Source of the DNA: a bacterium
GTDB taxonomy: Bacteria; Armatimonadota; Chthonomonadetes; Chthonomonadales; Chthonomonadaceae
Length of the DNA stretch: 63,349 nt
Reading direction: 5' to 3'
NCBI GenBank assembly: GCA_021805395.1
Contig: JAJZFJ010000280.1
Coordinates: 1-63,349 of the forward strand
The notes beneath the pieces are model-generated. The model was not told the origin of the DNA. It was given only the letters and a program-made list of their open reading frames with translations, and did not search any database. Numbering within the stretch: the stretch's first letter is position 1; each line of letters opens with the position of its first letter. The position numbers and the translations under genes are program-made. This document shows, in pieces, positions 39,751 through 49,016 of the stretch.

Positions 39751-39788
39751 GGCGTGTGAAGTGTATGAAATCTTCACACGCCATTTTT
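39751..39788 (+). terminator. Operon terminator after the CE2 gene
   Basis: GGCGTGTGAAG (39751-39761) pairs perfectly with 39772-39782 across a ten-base loop and is followed by ATTTTT. Confidence 0.9.
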
Positions 39789-39908
39789 AGAATACATGTT
39801 CGTGTATATGAAATTATTATGATAAATATATCTGGAAGATGTATGTATGCAAATAATTCAATGCTACCACTGACAATATATCAGCACATAAGTGATTAAA
39901 AATAGACT

Positions 39909-39934
39909 GCTTTCAGTTATAATGTACTGAAAGC
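39909..39934. promoter_or_regulatory. Inverted repeat carrying TATAAT in its centre
   Basis: GCTTTCAGT (39909-39917) is inverted at 39926-39934; the eight-base centre is TATAATGT, a consensus -10 sequence. No good -35 lies at the usual distance. A palindrome enclosing a -10 box suggests an operator over a promoter for the following gene. Confidence 0.5.
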
Positions 39935-40088
39935 TATGTTGTACTCTTTCTTATGTCACTATACTGCCAATAGGAGCAAAGACAAACGCTTGACACTTCC
40001 TTTAATGAAGAGTCAACAGAAACGCACTCTGCTGTCTTCTGCAGTTGACTGTCTCTATGTACTATTATCCTTTAAACCGAGAATATCA

Positions 40089-41228
40089 ATGAAGGTAGCT
40101 ACACGAATGAAACACACAAAACCCCTGATACAAGCAATTGGAATATTATCCCTCTTCATCATAATGAGTAATCAACTCTGTTATGGATCTTCCATTCAGC
40201 TTAACTGGAATAAGCCTGCAGCCATCAACTATCTAACTCGGCGCACGTCAGAGTGGTTAACCTGGCCGGGTGCTGCACGTGGATCGGGATCAGCTTGTAT
40301 CTCGTGTCATACTTCCATGCCTTTGGCTCTGGCACTCTCCACATTGTATAATGCATCAAGTGGTGGAAACGCTGAAATCGCAGAAAATTCGCTGGTAAAG
40401 AATGTAAAAATGCGAGTACAGAACTGGAATACAATCTCTTCTTTAAAGCCAGTTGCCATTCAGTGTTATTATGGTGACAAGCAGTATTCGTCATTAGGAA
40501 CTGAATCCGTTATGAATGCACTCGTACTTGTTAACTATTCCCGAGAATCAGCTAATGATACACTTTCTCCTGTCACTAAAAAATCGTTGGAATATCTTTG
40601 GCAGCAAGAGCAGCCCGATGGTTCCTGGAAATGGCTAAATTTTGGATTAAGTCCGTGGGAAAATAACAACATCTATTACGGGACTGCATTAGCAGCTATG
40701 GCAGTTGGCATGGCAGGCAAGAACTACTATACTCAACCAGATTTGAAATCCAAGCTTTTTTTGATGAGGCAGTATCTTAATATTGGATACCCCCAGCAGA
40801 GACTTCACGATAAGGTGGTCTATATGCTGGCATCAACATGGTTGCCTGGATTAATGAACAGAACAAGTAAGCTAGCCCTTATCCAGCAGCTATATACGCT
40901 CCAAAAACCTGATGGAGGCTGGAGCCTTCAAGATCTTGGCTCTACTCCTGCAACCACAGCGGGATGGGGTGGTGCAGGTATCTATCCAAGCACCTCACTC
41001 AGCGATGGATATGCAACTGGGCTTATAGTTCTCACACTTAAACGAGAGGGAGTATCCGTCAATAATCCCGTTTTGCGGAAAGCATTGCTTTGGCTGACAT
41101 CGCATGAAAATAACGGAACATGGCCAGCAAATTACATCAATGGGTCCAGAGATCCGCACAGCATGACTGGCAAATTCATGAGGGATGCCGCATCTGCATT
41201 CGCTGTAATGGCTCTGAATGCCCGATAA
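40089..41228 (+). CDS. Exported squalene-cyclase-fold (alpha/alpha toroid) protein with haem c motif
   Basis: The open frame extends upstream to 39936, but ATG 40089 (or 40107) fits better because it places a Sec signal peptide at the N-terminus (KHTKPLIQAIGILSLFIIM and following). The mature protein has repeats like those of prenyltransferase/squalene-oxidase toroids: QEQPDGSWKW, QKPDGGWSLQDLG and NNGTWPA. Near the mature N-terminus there is CISCH, a single c-type haem attachment motif. Export makes haem attachment possible. It is not a normal squalene-hopene cyclase, since it lacks a DXDD motif and is too short (about 379 residues). Function unknown. Confidence 0.7.
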   Translation: MKVATRMKHTKPLIQAIGILSLFIIMSNQLCYGSSIQLNWNKPAAINYLTRRTSEWLTWPGAARGSGSACISCHTSMPLALALSTLYNASSGGNAEIAENSLVKNVKMRVQNWNTISSLKPVAIQCYYGDKQYSSLGTESVMNALVLVNYSRESANDTLSPVTKKSLEYLWQQEQPDGSWKWLNFGLSPWENNNIYYGTALAAMAVGMAGKNYYTQPDLKSKLFLMRQYLNIGYPQQRLHDKVVYMLASTWLPGLMNRTSKLALIQQLYTLQKPDGGWSLQDLGSTPATTAGWGGAGIYPSTSLSDGYATGLIVLTLKREGVSVNNPVLRKALLWLTSHENNGTWPANYINGSRDPHSMTGKFMRDAASAFAVMALNAR

Positions 41229-41338
41229 GCAAACCAGGAAATTGAAAGTTACCTGGTCTTTCTCTGTGTTGGATACATGTTATAGTCCCTGCGGACTGAA
41301 TTGCTTTATAAATTGTATTGAATACATTGGAAACCACG

Positions 41339-43768
41339 ATGAGGTTCATCACAATGCATTGTTACCTTAAATGCCCCTCGCTTTTAGGATTAATGCTGTT
41401 AATTCTAACAGCACCACGAGCATCTCGGTCAGATTCCTATAGACATAATTACCCTCTTCCACAACCGGGTGTACCTCAATCTCTTGGTGTTAATATTCAC
41501 TTCACCCAACCGGGACCAGGAGAGATGAAATTACTTGCTCAGGAAGGATTTAAGTGGATTCGAATGGATTTCTCATGGGGCGGCACGGAGCAGGTGAAAG
41601 GAGTGTATAACTTTTCGCCATACGATGTGTTAATGAAGTATCTGGATAGGTACCACATTCGGCCAATTTTCATTCTTGATTATGGCAACGATCTTTATCA
41701 GAAAGGATCCCCCACAACACCAGATTCGAGGAATGCATTCTGTAGTTGGGTAGCAGCTGCAATGAAGCATTTTAAAGGTCAAGGGATCGTTTGGGAGATG
41801 TGGAATGAGCCCAATGGTGACTTCTGGCTGCCACATCCCGATGTGCAGCAATATGCTTCTATTGCATTACAAGTCGGCAGGACGATTCGCAAGGTTGCAC
41901 CTGAAGAGTGGTTTGTGGGACCAGCAACAAGTGGTATGGACCTCAAATTCATGGAGTCTTGCTTTCAGCGAGGTTTACTGAAATACTGGGATGCGGTCTC
42001 ATTTCATCCATACAGGGATTCAAGTCCTGAGACCGCAGCAGCTGACTTTCGCAATGTGAGGGCGCTGATTGCCCGCTATGCACCAAGGGGAAAACACATT
42101 CCGCTGATATCCAGTGAGTGGGGGTATTCAGAGCTCTACCCTGGTCTCAGTGTTGCAAGGCAGGCACGATGGGCAGTACGTGAAATGCTCTCTAACATGG
42201 CATCACATATCAGATTCAGCATCTGGTATGACTGGCACGATGATGGTACAAATCCAAAGGATCCAGAAGCGCATTTCGGGACAGTTTATTATGATTACAG
42301 GAAAAAACCAGCATACATTGCAATGCAGACTTTAGCACAAACACTGCATGGTTACAATTTCAACAAACGTCTGATCTTGTCTTCTACAAAAGATTACTGC
42401 TTACTTTTCAGCAATGGTAAAAATGAGAAACTCGCAGTATGGAGCACAGATTCGTCACCTCATCAGGTCACAATACCAATGAGTAAAGGGGATGTGACAA
42501 TTGTATCTATGCTAGGCGATAAAACCACGACATCCGCTGGAAAGAATGGTCTAAAACTCACAATTTCAGATATGCCTCAATATATAGTGCCAAGTTCATA
42601 TAACCCGCTTTTATCATTAGGAGCAGCCTGGAAATCAGTTCCTCCAGTAGTTCTGTATACATCCCATACAAATCTCACAAACGATTTTTTCTCACTTAAC
42701 ACAATGCAAAAGCCCAAGAGGGGGACCGTCCCTAAAGCTACTGTTGAACTGTATTCGCGTATTCCAAGTCCACAGTCCAGCACTTTAGAGTTGAATAATC
42801 AATTAACCGAGACCAGTGAAATTCCAAAAAACTACAAAATAGTAATACTACCGCAGGATGATGTTCACATCTCAATTACTGCCACCTTACGAATGGCATC
42901 TGGCGGACCTCCACTTGTGCAGGAACTGAAAGTTCAGCCGATCTATCCGGTTAGTCTTTCACTTCAGCCTCCCATGGGGCACATGTTTACCGTAAACATC
43001 AACAATCCATCAGGCAGAGCGATAAGAGGAGAACTTAATCTGTATTGTGACAATAATATCGACAAAACTCTCCCAATTAAACTGTTACAGGGAACATATC
43101 ATGCGGCGTATCAGATTCCCAGTAATAAAAGTATCAACCATGTCTTTATGGTTAGTCTATCTTCTCGAAAAATAGTACATGTGGAAATGCCGTTAGGTCT
43201 ATATAAGTCATGTGTTCCTCCAATACTTTTTAAGCCTCTCCCATTTTTTAGGGAATCAGCAGTGGGTTCTTCATTGTCCAGCGTGGGGCTTCAGGTTGTA
43301 CCAGATGGTAATCCTGCTATTGGCTCACACATAATGTCCAGTATCGCAATACCTCCTGTGGAGCCAGGGAAGATCAAGCAGGCGGTTGCATGCGTTACGT
43401 ATTCATTTGACGAAGGCTGGAAGTTTCTGCGAATTTCACCAATAAAACCATTGCACTTCGTTGGCCGACCAGTAGCTTTAGGCGAATGGGTGTATGGTAA
43501 TGGAACTGGTAATGGTTTACGTCTGAGGTTCACAGATAGTACCGGGCAAACTTTCCAGGCGGATGGAGGACAAATGGACTGGACAGGTTGGCGGTATGTG
43601 CAGTTTTCTCTAACTGGAAGTGACAGCTACTGGGGTGGTGCTGATGATGGAACAGTCCACTATCCAATCTCCCTTGATACACTTTTATTGGTGGATGGTT
43701 TGCGTAAAGCATCTGAAGGAACTGTGTATTTAGCAAGAGCCACACTTATCTACCCATCCAGACTATGA
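41339..43768 (+). CDS. Clan GH-A glycoside hydrolase (GH39/GH5-like), exported
   Basis: This 809-residue protein has a Sec signal peptide near its start; the frame opens earlier at TTG 41318, but ATG 41339 or 41354 is more likely. The catalytic barrel covers about residues 45-330, with acid/base Glu157 in EMWNEPNGDF and nucleophile Glu260 in LISSEWGYSE, the pattern of GH39 and related families. The remaining 450 residues form several beta-rich domains, the last resembling a carbohydrate-binding module (about 620-800). Beta-xylosidase or another exo-glycosidase activity is plausible; the family number is uncertain. Confidence 0.75.
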   Translation: MRFITMHCYLKCPSLLGLMLLILTAPRASRSDSYRHNYPLPQPGVPQSLGVNIHFTQPGPGEMKLLAQEGFKWIRMDFSWGGTEQVKGVYNFSPYDVLMKYLDRYHIRPIFILDYGNDLYQKGSPTTPDSRNAFCSWVAAAMKHFKGQGIVWEMWNEPNGDFWLPHPDVQQYASIALQVGRTIRKVAPEEWFVGPATSGMDLKFMESCFQRGLLKYWDAVSFHPYRDSSPETAAADFRNVRALIARYAPRGKHIPLISSEWGYSELYPGLSVARQARWAVREMLSNMASHIRFSIWYDWHDDGTNPKDPEAHFGTVYYDYRKKPAYIAMQTLAQTLHGYNFNKRLILSSTKDYCLLFSNGKNEKLAVWSTDSSPHQVTIPMSKGDVTIVSMLGDKTTTSAGKNGLKLTISDMPQYIVPSSYNPLLSLGAAWKSVPPVVLYTSHTNLTNDFFSLNTMQKPKRGTVPKATVELYSRIPSPQSSTLELNNQLTETSEIPKNYKIVILPQDDVHISITATLRMASGGPPLVQELKVQPIYPVSLSLQPPMGHMFTVNINNPSGRAIRGELNLYCDNNIDKTLPIKLLQGTYHAAYQIPSNKSINHVFMVSLSSRKIVHVEMPLGLYKSCVPPILFKPLPFFRESAVGSSLSSVGLQVVPDGNPAIGSHIMSSIAIPPVEPGKIKQAVACVTYSFDEGWKFLRISPIKPLHFVGRPVALGEWVYGNGTGNGLRLRFTDSTGQTFQADGGQMDWTGWRYVQFSLTGSDSYWGGADDGTVHYPISLDTLLLVDGLRKASEGTVYLARATLIYPSRL

Positions 43769-43885
43769 TGAAATACCACAGGAACATCAAGCAGCATCAA
43801 CTCAAAAAATCATACTGTGATAGTGATTGCACATCTGACAAATCATATTTCAGGAAATATTTGAATTGAATGCTTTTAGGGATAA

Positions 43886-45757
43886 ATGAACAGACGTACA
43901 TTTTTAAAGAAGTCCGTACTTGCGGGAACGACATCAGTGCTCTTTCGCATTGCAGATGGTGCAACTGCCGAATCTTCATACCCTCATATTCATACAATTG
44001 ATATGACCTATACTATGAAGCTGAATCCAGAGGATTTGGTTCAACGGAGACGGATTTGGGATGATGCACATGTAATGGCAGCATTACAGGGGCTGGTGAA
44101 CAGAGAGACTGCTGACCTATATCAGTTCTTTGTGGGTGATCAGACGGGGACACTGGACCACTACTGGCTGAACTGGATGAGTGATCCAGATAACTGGTTG
44201 GGGCACACTAGACAAATTAAAACGGACAGTCTCCGTTCCTTAGTGATGCATTATCGTCATATTGTTAAAGGATTGGTGGTATATGATGAAAATGTGCCAT
44301 CAACATCGAATGTTGCATCTACCGCAGCAGGAGTAGAAGACCTTCTGCCAGTTAGATATGACTCTTCGATTGACTCACTGTACAACTGGCTTACGCTAGA
44401 TCCCGAGGGGCCCATGTTCGAGGTCGCACTCTGGCTGGTTCATCCCGATGGATCATCACTATTTACCGGGACTGGAAACATTCCTGGTAGTGCCACACCT
44501 TCCACGAAAAGCAGCAAATGTGATGCGTACATCTGGGCTAAAGAGCGATATCTAGACACTGGCAGGTGTAACCCAGCCAAAATGGGGTTTTACATTGATG
44601 CCTACTGGCTGCAAAAACCGTTTGGGTATATTCCAAATCACACACTATCGAATCACGACTATTTCATCGCCCATCGTGGTTTTTTTTGGGATCTATCGCC
44701 ATGGGAGGATGAAGAACCGATAGATGACCCCAAACAGCCATTAGGAACTGATCTGTCTACACTTAAAGCAATCCTTCACTCAGCCTGGAGGCAAACTGAG
44801 GGAAATAGTATGATCCATATTGGAGGTTTTATTCCCTGGGACAAGAAATATACGAAACATGCTGGGGGAGTGCATGGAGGTGTTGAAACTGAGTGGCAGA
44901 TGTCTTACATAATTTCGTGTTTTAATGCATATCTTGATGCCGATGCTCTCGGATTGGGAGCAATGGCTAATGCTTCATTCTTTCAGCACTATCCTCTCAA
45001 GAAAAGTTATCCTCAGAACATTCCAGTGCATAATGATATCCATAGTGATAAGAAAATATCATATATAACATTCTATGTTGGTGACTATGACTCTGCAGCA
45101 TGGTTATATCAGAAACTACCATCTATTTGGAACGATTCTGCCCGTGGCTCAATCCCTCTAGGATGGGCATTCAATCCTAACTTATCAGATAGATTTGCGC
45201 CTGGTATGGCATTCGTACGAGAGACAAAGACATCAAATGATCATTTTATATCGGGAGATTCAGGAGCTGGATACATCAACCCAGGAGCATTACAAGTTCC
45301 CAGAAAGTTCTCCGGGTTACCATCTGGAATTGAAACCTGGCGTCGCCATTGTAAGAAGTACTACAATTTATGGGACATTGGCTTAACAGGATTCATCATC
45401 GATGGTAATGCCCCACCTATGGATAGTGCTGTTAAAGATTCCTATGCATTTTTCTCACCTCGTGGTATTGTTGCTCAAAAAATCCCCCAAAACGGTGTGT
45501 GGAAGTCGATGCCTTTTATAAGAATGACAAGCGATATTGGGGGTTCACCTGAAGATGTCGCAAAGCTCATTATCTCCCAGACATCCATCTCAGGTATCCA
45601 GTTTCGTATCTATCGCTCCATACTGCAAACACCTTCTTGGCACAAGCGCGTGGTCGAGTTGCTGAAAGCGAGTGATCATGGTAAATATATAGAAGTGCTG
45701 GATCCATATTCATTTATGCAGCTTATTGGGAAGCATTCTGAAACGGAGGTCAGTTAG
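43886..45757 (+). CDS. GxGYxYP-domain putative glycoside hydrolase, Tat-exported
   Basis: This 623-residue protein begins NRRTFLKKSVLAG, a twin-arginine signal. It matches the GxGYxYP putative glycosidase family: VMAALQGLVNRETADLYQFF near residue 70 and the naming motif in GDSGAGYINP near residue 460 (here Gly-Ala-Gly-Tyr-Ile-Asn-Pro, with Asn in place of the second Tyr). Another conserved segment is HAGGVHGGVETEWQMSY. The substrate of the family is not established. An AGGGA site lies close to the ATG. It shares the plus-strand block with the clan GH-A hydrolase, 117 bases downstream of it. Confidence 0.8.
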   Translation: MNRRTFLKKSVLAGTTSVLFRIADGATAESSYPHIHTIDMTYTMKLNPEDLVQRRRIWDDAHVMAALQGLVNRETADLYQFFVGDQTGTLDHYWLNWMSDPDNWLGHTRQIKTDSLRSLVMHYRHIVKGLVVYDENVPSTSNVASTAAGVEDLLPVRYDSSIDSLYNWLTLDPEGPMFEVALWLVHPDGSSLFTGTGNIPGSATPSTKSSKCDAYIWAKERYLDTGRCNPAKMGFYIDAYWLQKPFGYIPNHTLSNHDYFIAHRGFFWDLSPWEDEEPIDDPKQPLGTDLSTLKAILHSAWRQTEGNSMIHIGGFIPWDKKYTKHAGGVHGGVETEWQMSYIISCFNAYLDADALGLGAMANASFFQHYPLKKSYPQNIPVHNDIHSDKKISYITFYVGDYDSAAWLYQKLPSIWNDSARGSIPLGWAFNPNLSDRFAPGMAFVRETKTSNDHFISGDSGAGYINPGALQVPRKFSGLPSGIETWRRHCKKYYNLWDIGLTGFIIDGNAPPMDSAVKDSYAFFSPRGIVAQKIPQNGVWKSMPFIRMTSDIGGSPEDVAKLIISQTSISGIQFRIYRSILQTPSWHKRVVELLKASDHGKYIEVLDPYSFMQLIGKHSETEVS

Positions 45758-45791
45758 TCCAGTGGTTCAATGTGAGCAAAAAAATATATCT

Positions 45792-47855
45792 TTACTTTTT
45801 GGCGATTGTAGCTGGATTTTGAAAAGCTCCTATGCTTGGGTGAACGTTTCCTGATACCCAATGCCCTGCATAATCCTTAACGCCAGCATTGTCAATTATC
45901 TCTCCAGCAGAAAGACAAGGGGAGTGTTTTTGAAGTTCATAGTCCCGCGGCAAATTGCCTCCAGCATTCACGAACTGAGGGTTATGTAGAACAGCTGCAG
46001 TATCTTTTGGGTAGTTAGTAAAATTACCCCAAAAACAGTTGTGATTCCATTGAAGGTTAGTCATGTCACCAAAATCGAAGGTACTTTTAACTCCCATCGC
46101 ATAGTAGAAGATATTGTTTGCAAACAGAGTATTACTTGGCCATGGTCCATCCCAGTTTGTGGATGACAATGTCAGCAGCGTCTGCGGAACTCCTACATAG
46201 ATCGTGTTATTGTAAATCTGGGTGTTGTTGCATGGACCGTAAATACTAAAGGTGTGAAATCCATCATTAACACTTACATTATAGCGAATGATGGATCCCT
46301 GGTTGCCTGCACTTAGAGGTGATTTAAACGTTCCATCGTCACAGATAAGCATGAATCCTCCGGCATTGTTATGGCTGTAGTTGTACTGCATTACTGTATT
46401 TCTACAGTTGAAATCACAGTCATAGCCCTGTCCATCCCGTGTGAATTCCACACCGCTAACATCATTGTATTGCACAATAGTATTATCACAACTCCAGGGA
46501 AAAATTCCCACAGCATAACCACTTGTGCGCATGCATGCACCCTGCACGGTGTTGTGTTCTACTAACGCTCCATCACAGGCAATTGGTACTATCCCGCTGC
46601 CACCTATATCTTGCAGTAGATTGTTACGAATGATGACATGCAGGTTGGGGTGCCAGTGAGTTCTCCACACATTGCCCTCCATAATAATTCCATCCCTATC
46701 GATATGAATTAAGCGGCAATTTGCAATAATAAGCCCATCATAGCAGCTAGGTTTACCTGCATCATCACGGATACACCTTATACCCGCACCTCCAACAGGA
46801 CTTGTGTTTAAACTGCCATCCACGTTATGAATTGTAAGTCTGTTCATCACAATATTATGAGCTGTCCCGAAGTTTCCAATTTCAAACTCAACACCCGTCA
46901 GTTCAGGAAGAGGATAGGAGCCAGCATTGGAGATGCTTAAATTATCCAGCTGAATATATTGTGAGTTGTGGATATAGACAGCTGCTCTATATTTTTCAGC
47001 GCAATCGATACGTGGCTGTCTGCCAGATCCATAACTGCTGATAATAATTGGTCTGGATACGGTACCGCTTCCAGTTGGTGCCAGACAATCGTTCCATACA
47101 CTTCCACAGTGCAGCAGAATTTTGTCTCCTGAAGTGAATATGCCTGTGTTAATGTGCCTGAACGATTTCCAGGCAGATTTTGGACTCAGACCGTTTGAAG
47201 AGTCGTTTCCTGAAATGGAATCTATATAGTAGGTTCTATCTTTAACAGCTCTCCATACACGATCACTGTGGGGTAACGGAATGATGGGTAGGTTTGCTTT
47301 AGGATCGGTTTTAATGATTATATCATTGATAGATATCTCCCCTTTATTCTTAATTCCAAAAATCAGTGCGAAATCGTCATAAGGTGCAGCCGGAAACGAT
47401 AGCATAACTTTTTGAGTAGCACCTGCAGTACCGTGTAAAACGGTGAACGAGCTTAATGGAGCAACTCCTGTTCCATCCCTTCGAAAGAGAGCATAGAATT
47501 CGGTATCTGGATTATCGGAAACAATTTTGTATTTAAAGGTAACTGTGTAAGCTGTATTTGCCTTAAATATTCCTGGTTTAGAATGGAAGAACTCATTCCA
47601 CTGGTTACTGCTTCCTAGAGAATCACCCATCAGTGAAGGAGTACCATACACTTCCTGTGAAGGTTGTGTAGTGATGATAGAGAATGCCAGCGGTTCATGT
47701 GCCGTAACGTCTGATAGTTTCATTTTGCCAAAGTTAATGACCAATACAGTTCGGGCTTTCATTTCTGATTTTACATCAGAACTTACAGACAGAGATATTA
47801 CACATGATAGTAATGAAAGGGTACAAAATAAAAAGACACGATTGATCGATAGCAT
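45792..47855 (-). CDS. Exported right-handed parallel beta-helix protein
   Basis: This 687-residue protein has a Sec signal (about residues 1-26), an N-terminal beta-sandwich of carbohydrate-binding type (about 40-190), then a DSISGNDSSNGLSPKSAWKS segment and many short repeats of the right-handed beta-helix type (for example HNIVMNRLTIHNVDGS, IIRNNLLQDIGGSGI and VQYNDVSGVEF). These are typical of polysaccharide lyases and related hydrolases, including those with the GNDSSNG entry motif. No catalytic residues can be assigned. It is convergent with the GxGYxYP gene. Confidence 0.85.
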   Translation of the reverse strand: MLSINRVFLFCTLSLLSCVISLSVSSDVKSEMKARTVLVINFGKMKLSDVTAHEPLAFSIITTQPSQEVYGTPSLMGDSLGSSNQWNEFFHSKPGIFKANTAYTVTFKYKIVSDNPDTEFYALFRRDGTGVAPLSSFTVLHGTAGATQKVMLSFPAAPYDDFALIFGIKNKGEISINDIIIKTDPKANLPIIPLPHSDRVWRAVKDRTYYIDSISGNDSSNGLSPKSAWKSFRHINTGIFTSGDKILLHCGSVWNDCLAPTGSGTVSRPIIISSYGSGRQPRIDCAEKYRAAVYIHNSQYIQLDNLSISNAGSYPLPELTGVEFEIGNFGTAHNIVMNRLTIHNVDGSLNTSPVGGAGIRCIRDDAGKPSCYDGLIIANCRLIHIDRDGIIMEGNVWRTHWHPNLHVIIRNNLLQDIGGSGIVPIACDGALVEHNTVQGACMRTSGYAVGIFPWSCDNTIVQYNDVSGVEFTRDGQGYDCDFNCRNTVMQYNYSHNNAGGFMLICDDGTFKSPLSAGNQGSIIRYNVSVNDGFHTFSIYGPCNNTQIYNNTIYVGVPQTLLTLSSTNWDGPWPSNTLFANNIFYYAMGVKSTFDFGDMTNLQWNHNCFWGNFTNYPKDTAAVLHNPQFVNAGGNLPRDYELQKHSPCLSAGEIIDNAGVKDYAGHWVSGNVHPSIGAFQNPATIAKK

Positions 47856-47921
47856 ATTTTGAAGACATCCTTCTTTGGATTTTAAAGTAAAATTATTTTA
47901 CAATACAGCATAGAACTATAT

Positions 47922-48860
47922 TTACATGACATTAAGCTTTGTGAAAAAATCTTTGAATATTGCATCACGGTTTACTCTATAAGCTTCTCTGATAAAATGC
48001 CGGGTAGTATCTACTGCCCACACACACTGTTGGCTCGCATTCTGTCTTATCGCAATTGCTGGAGCATGAATGAGGGATGTCTGGACCCATTCTGATTGAA
48101 TTAGCCATGCAATTGGTGTCATATCCCAAATGGGGCGGGAATCGGAGAAGGTTTCATCAGCATATTTAAGAAACTCTTTTGCAAGATACTCACCGACTGG
48201 GTTAGAATAGTCGATTCTGTTGATGACATCCTCTCGGGTAAGTAAAAGATGTTCTGCTACATTAGCACATGGCATCATCACCAGCGGCACTCCGCTATCC
48301 AGAATGATGGAGGATGCAACTGGATCCTGTTTCAAATTGAACTCATCTGTGTGGTGATGATTATGAGGATGTCCTCCGAGCCATACAACAACAATCCTAT
48401 TGAGGATAGCAGGCTCCATCTGGATAGCTGAAGCAATGTTGGTGATTGCTGCGATAGCAACCACATACAGCAGATCTCCATCTGCCTGATTCATCGCCAG
48501 TTCCACAAGCTGTGAAGCTGCATCACTCTTGACTGCAAACTGATCGGAATGCATCCACCTGTCAGAACCTTTGAAAACAGGAGGGGAGGTGCATTTATCT
48601 CCCAGCTTAGCAAGAAGGGTCAGTATTTCCTGATAGCTTCTTTCCATGCCTTCAACAGGACTGCTGGATCTACTGTTTACAAAGGGGGCAGCATAAATTG
48701 ACTTCACATCCAGTTTTGATGGAGAGAGCAGGGAATAGATAAGTGCAAACTGATCATCAATCTCATTATAGGTATCAGTATCCAGTACCATTGAGATCTT
48801 GCCGTGGGGGGCATGCGTTCTTTGAATCCTGAGTACATCTGAGATAGCTGGATAATCCAT
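47922..48860 (-). CDS. Inosine/uridine-preferring nucleoside hydrolase family protein
   Basis: This cytoplasmic protein (312 residues from ATG 48860) belongs to the IUNH family, which hydrolyses the N-glycosidic bond of ribonucleosides. The calcium-binding motif is VLDTDTYNEIDDQFALIYSL, close to the canonical DTDxxxDDxxA with Glu-Ile-Asp-Asp. HPHNHHHTDEFNLKQDP is the conserved substrate-site loop. The frame extends to 48878, but AAGGGCGG six bases before the ATG at 48860 makes that start more likely. A role in scavenging ribose or a non-nucleoside glycoside is possible. It is divergent from the GH62 gene. Confidence 0.85.
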   Translation of the reverse strand: MDYPAISDVLRIQRTHAPHGKISMVLDTDTYNEIDDQFALIYSLLSPSKLDVKSIYAAPFVNSRSSSPVEGMERSYQEILTLLAKLGDKCTSPPVFKGSDRWMHSDQFAVKSDAASQLVELAMNQADGDLLYVVAIAAITNIASAIQMEPAILNRIVVVWLGGHPHNHHHTDEFNLKQDPVASSIILDSGVPLVMMPCANVAEHLLLTREDVINRIDYSNPVGEYLAKEFLKYADETFSDSRPIWDMTPIAWLIQSEWVQTSLIHAPAIAIRQNASQQCVWAVDTTRHFIREAYRVNRDAIFKDFFTKLNVM

Positions 48861-49016
48861 ACAGTTACCGCCCTTCATAAATCAACTGATACTATTGTAT
48901 TCTATATATCTGCGAAGTTGAAGTGACTGCTGGCAGGATATTTTGTTGCAGAATAAAAATAACTGGTAAGCAAAGCAGGGGAATTGAATCAAAAACTCAT
49001 ATAAACAGGATGTTTC

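Noticed and set aside
39711-39899. 62-residue frame after the CE2 gene
   Set aside because: It runs through a clear terminator hairpin and has no ribosome site.
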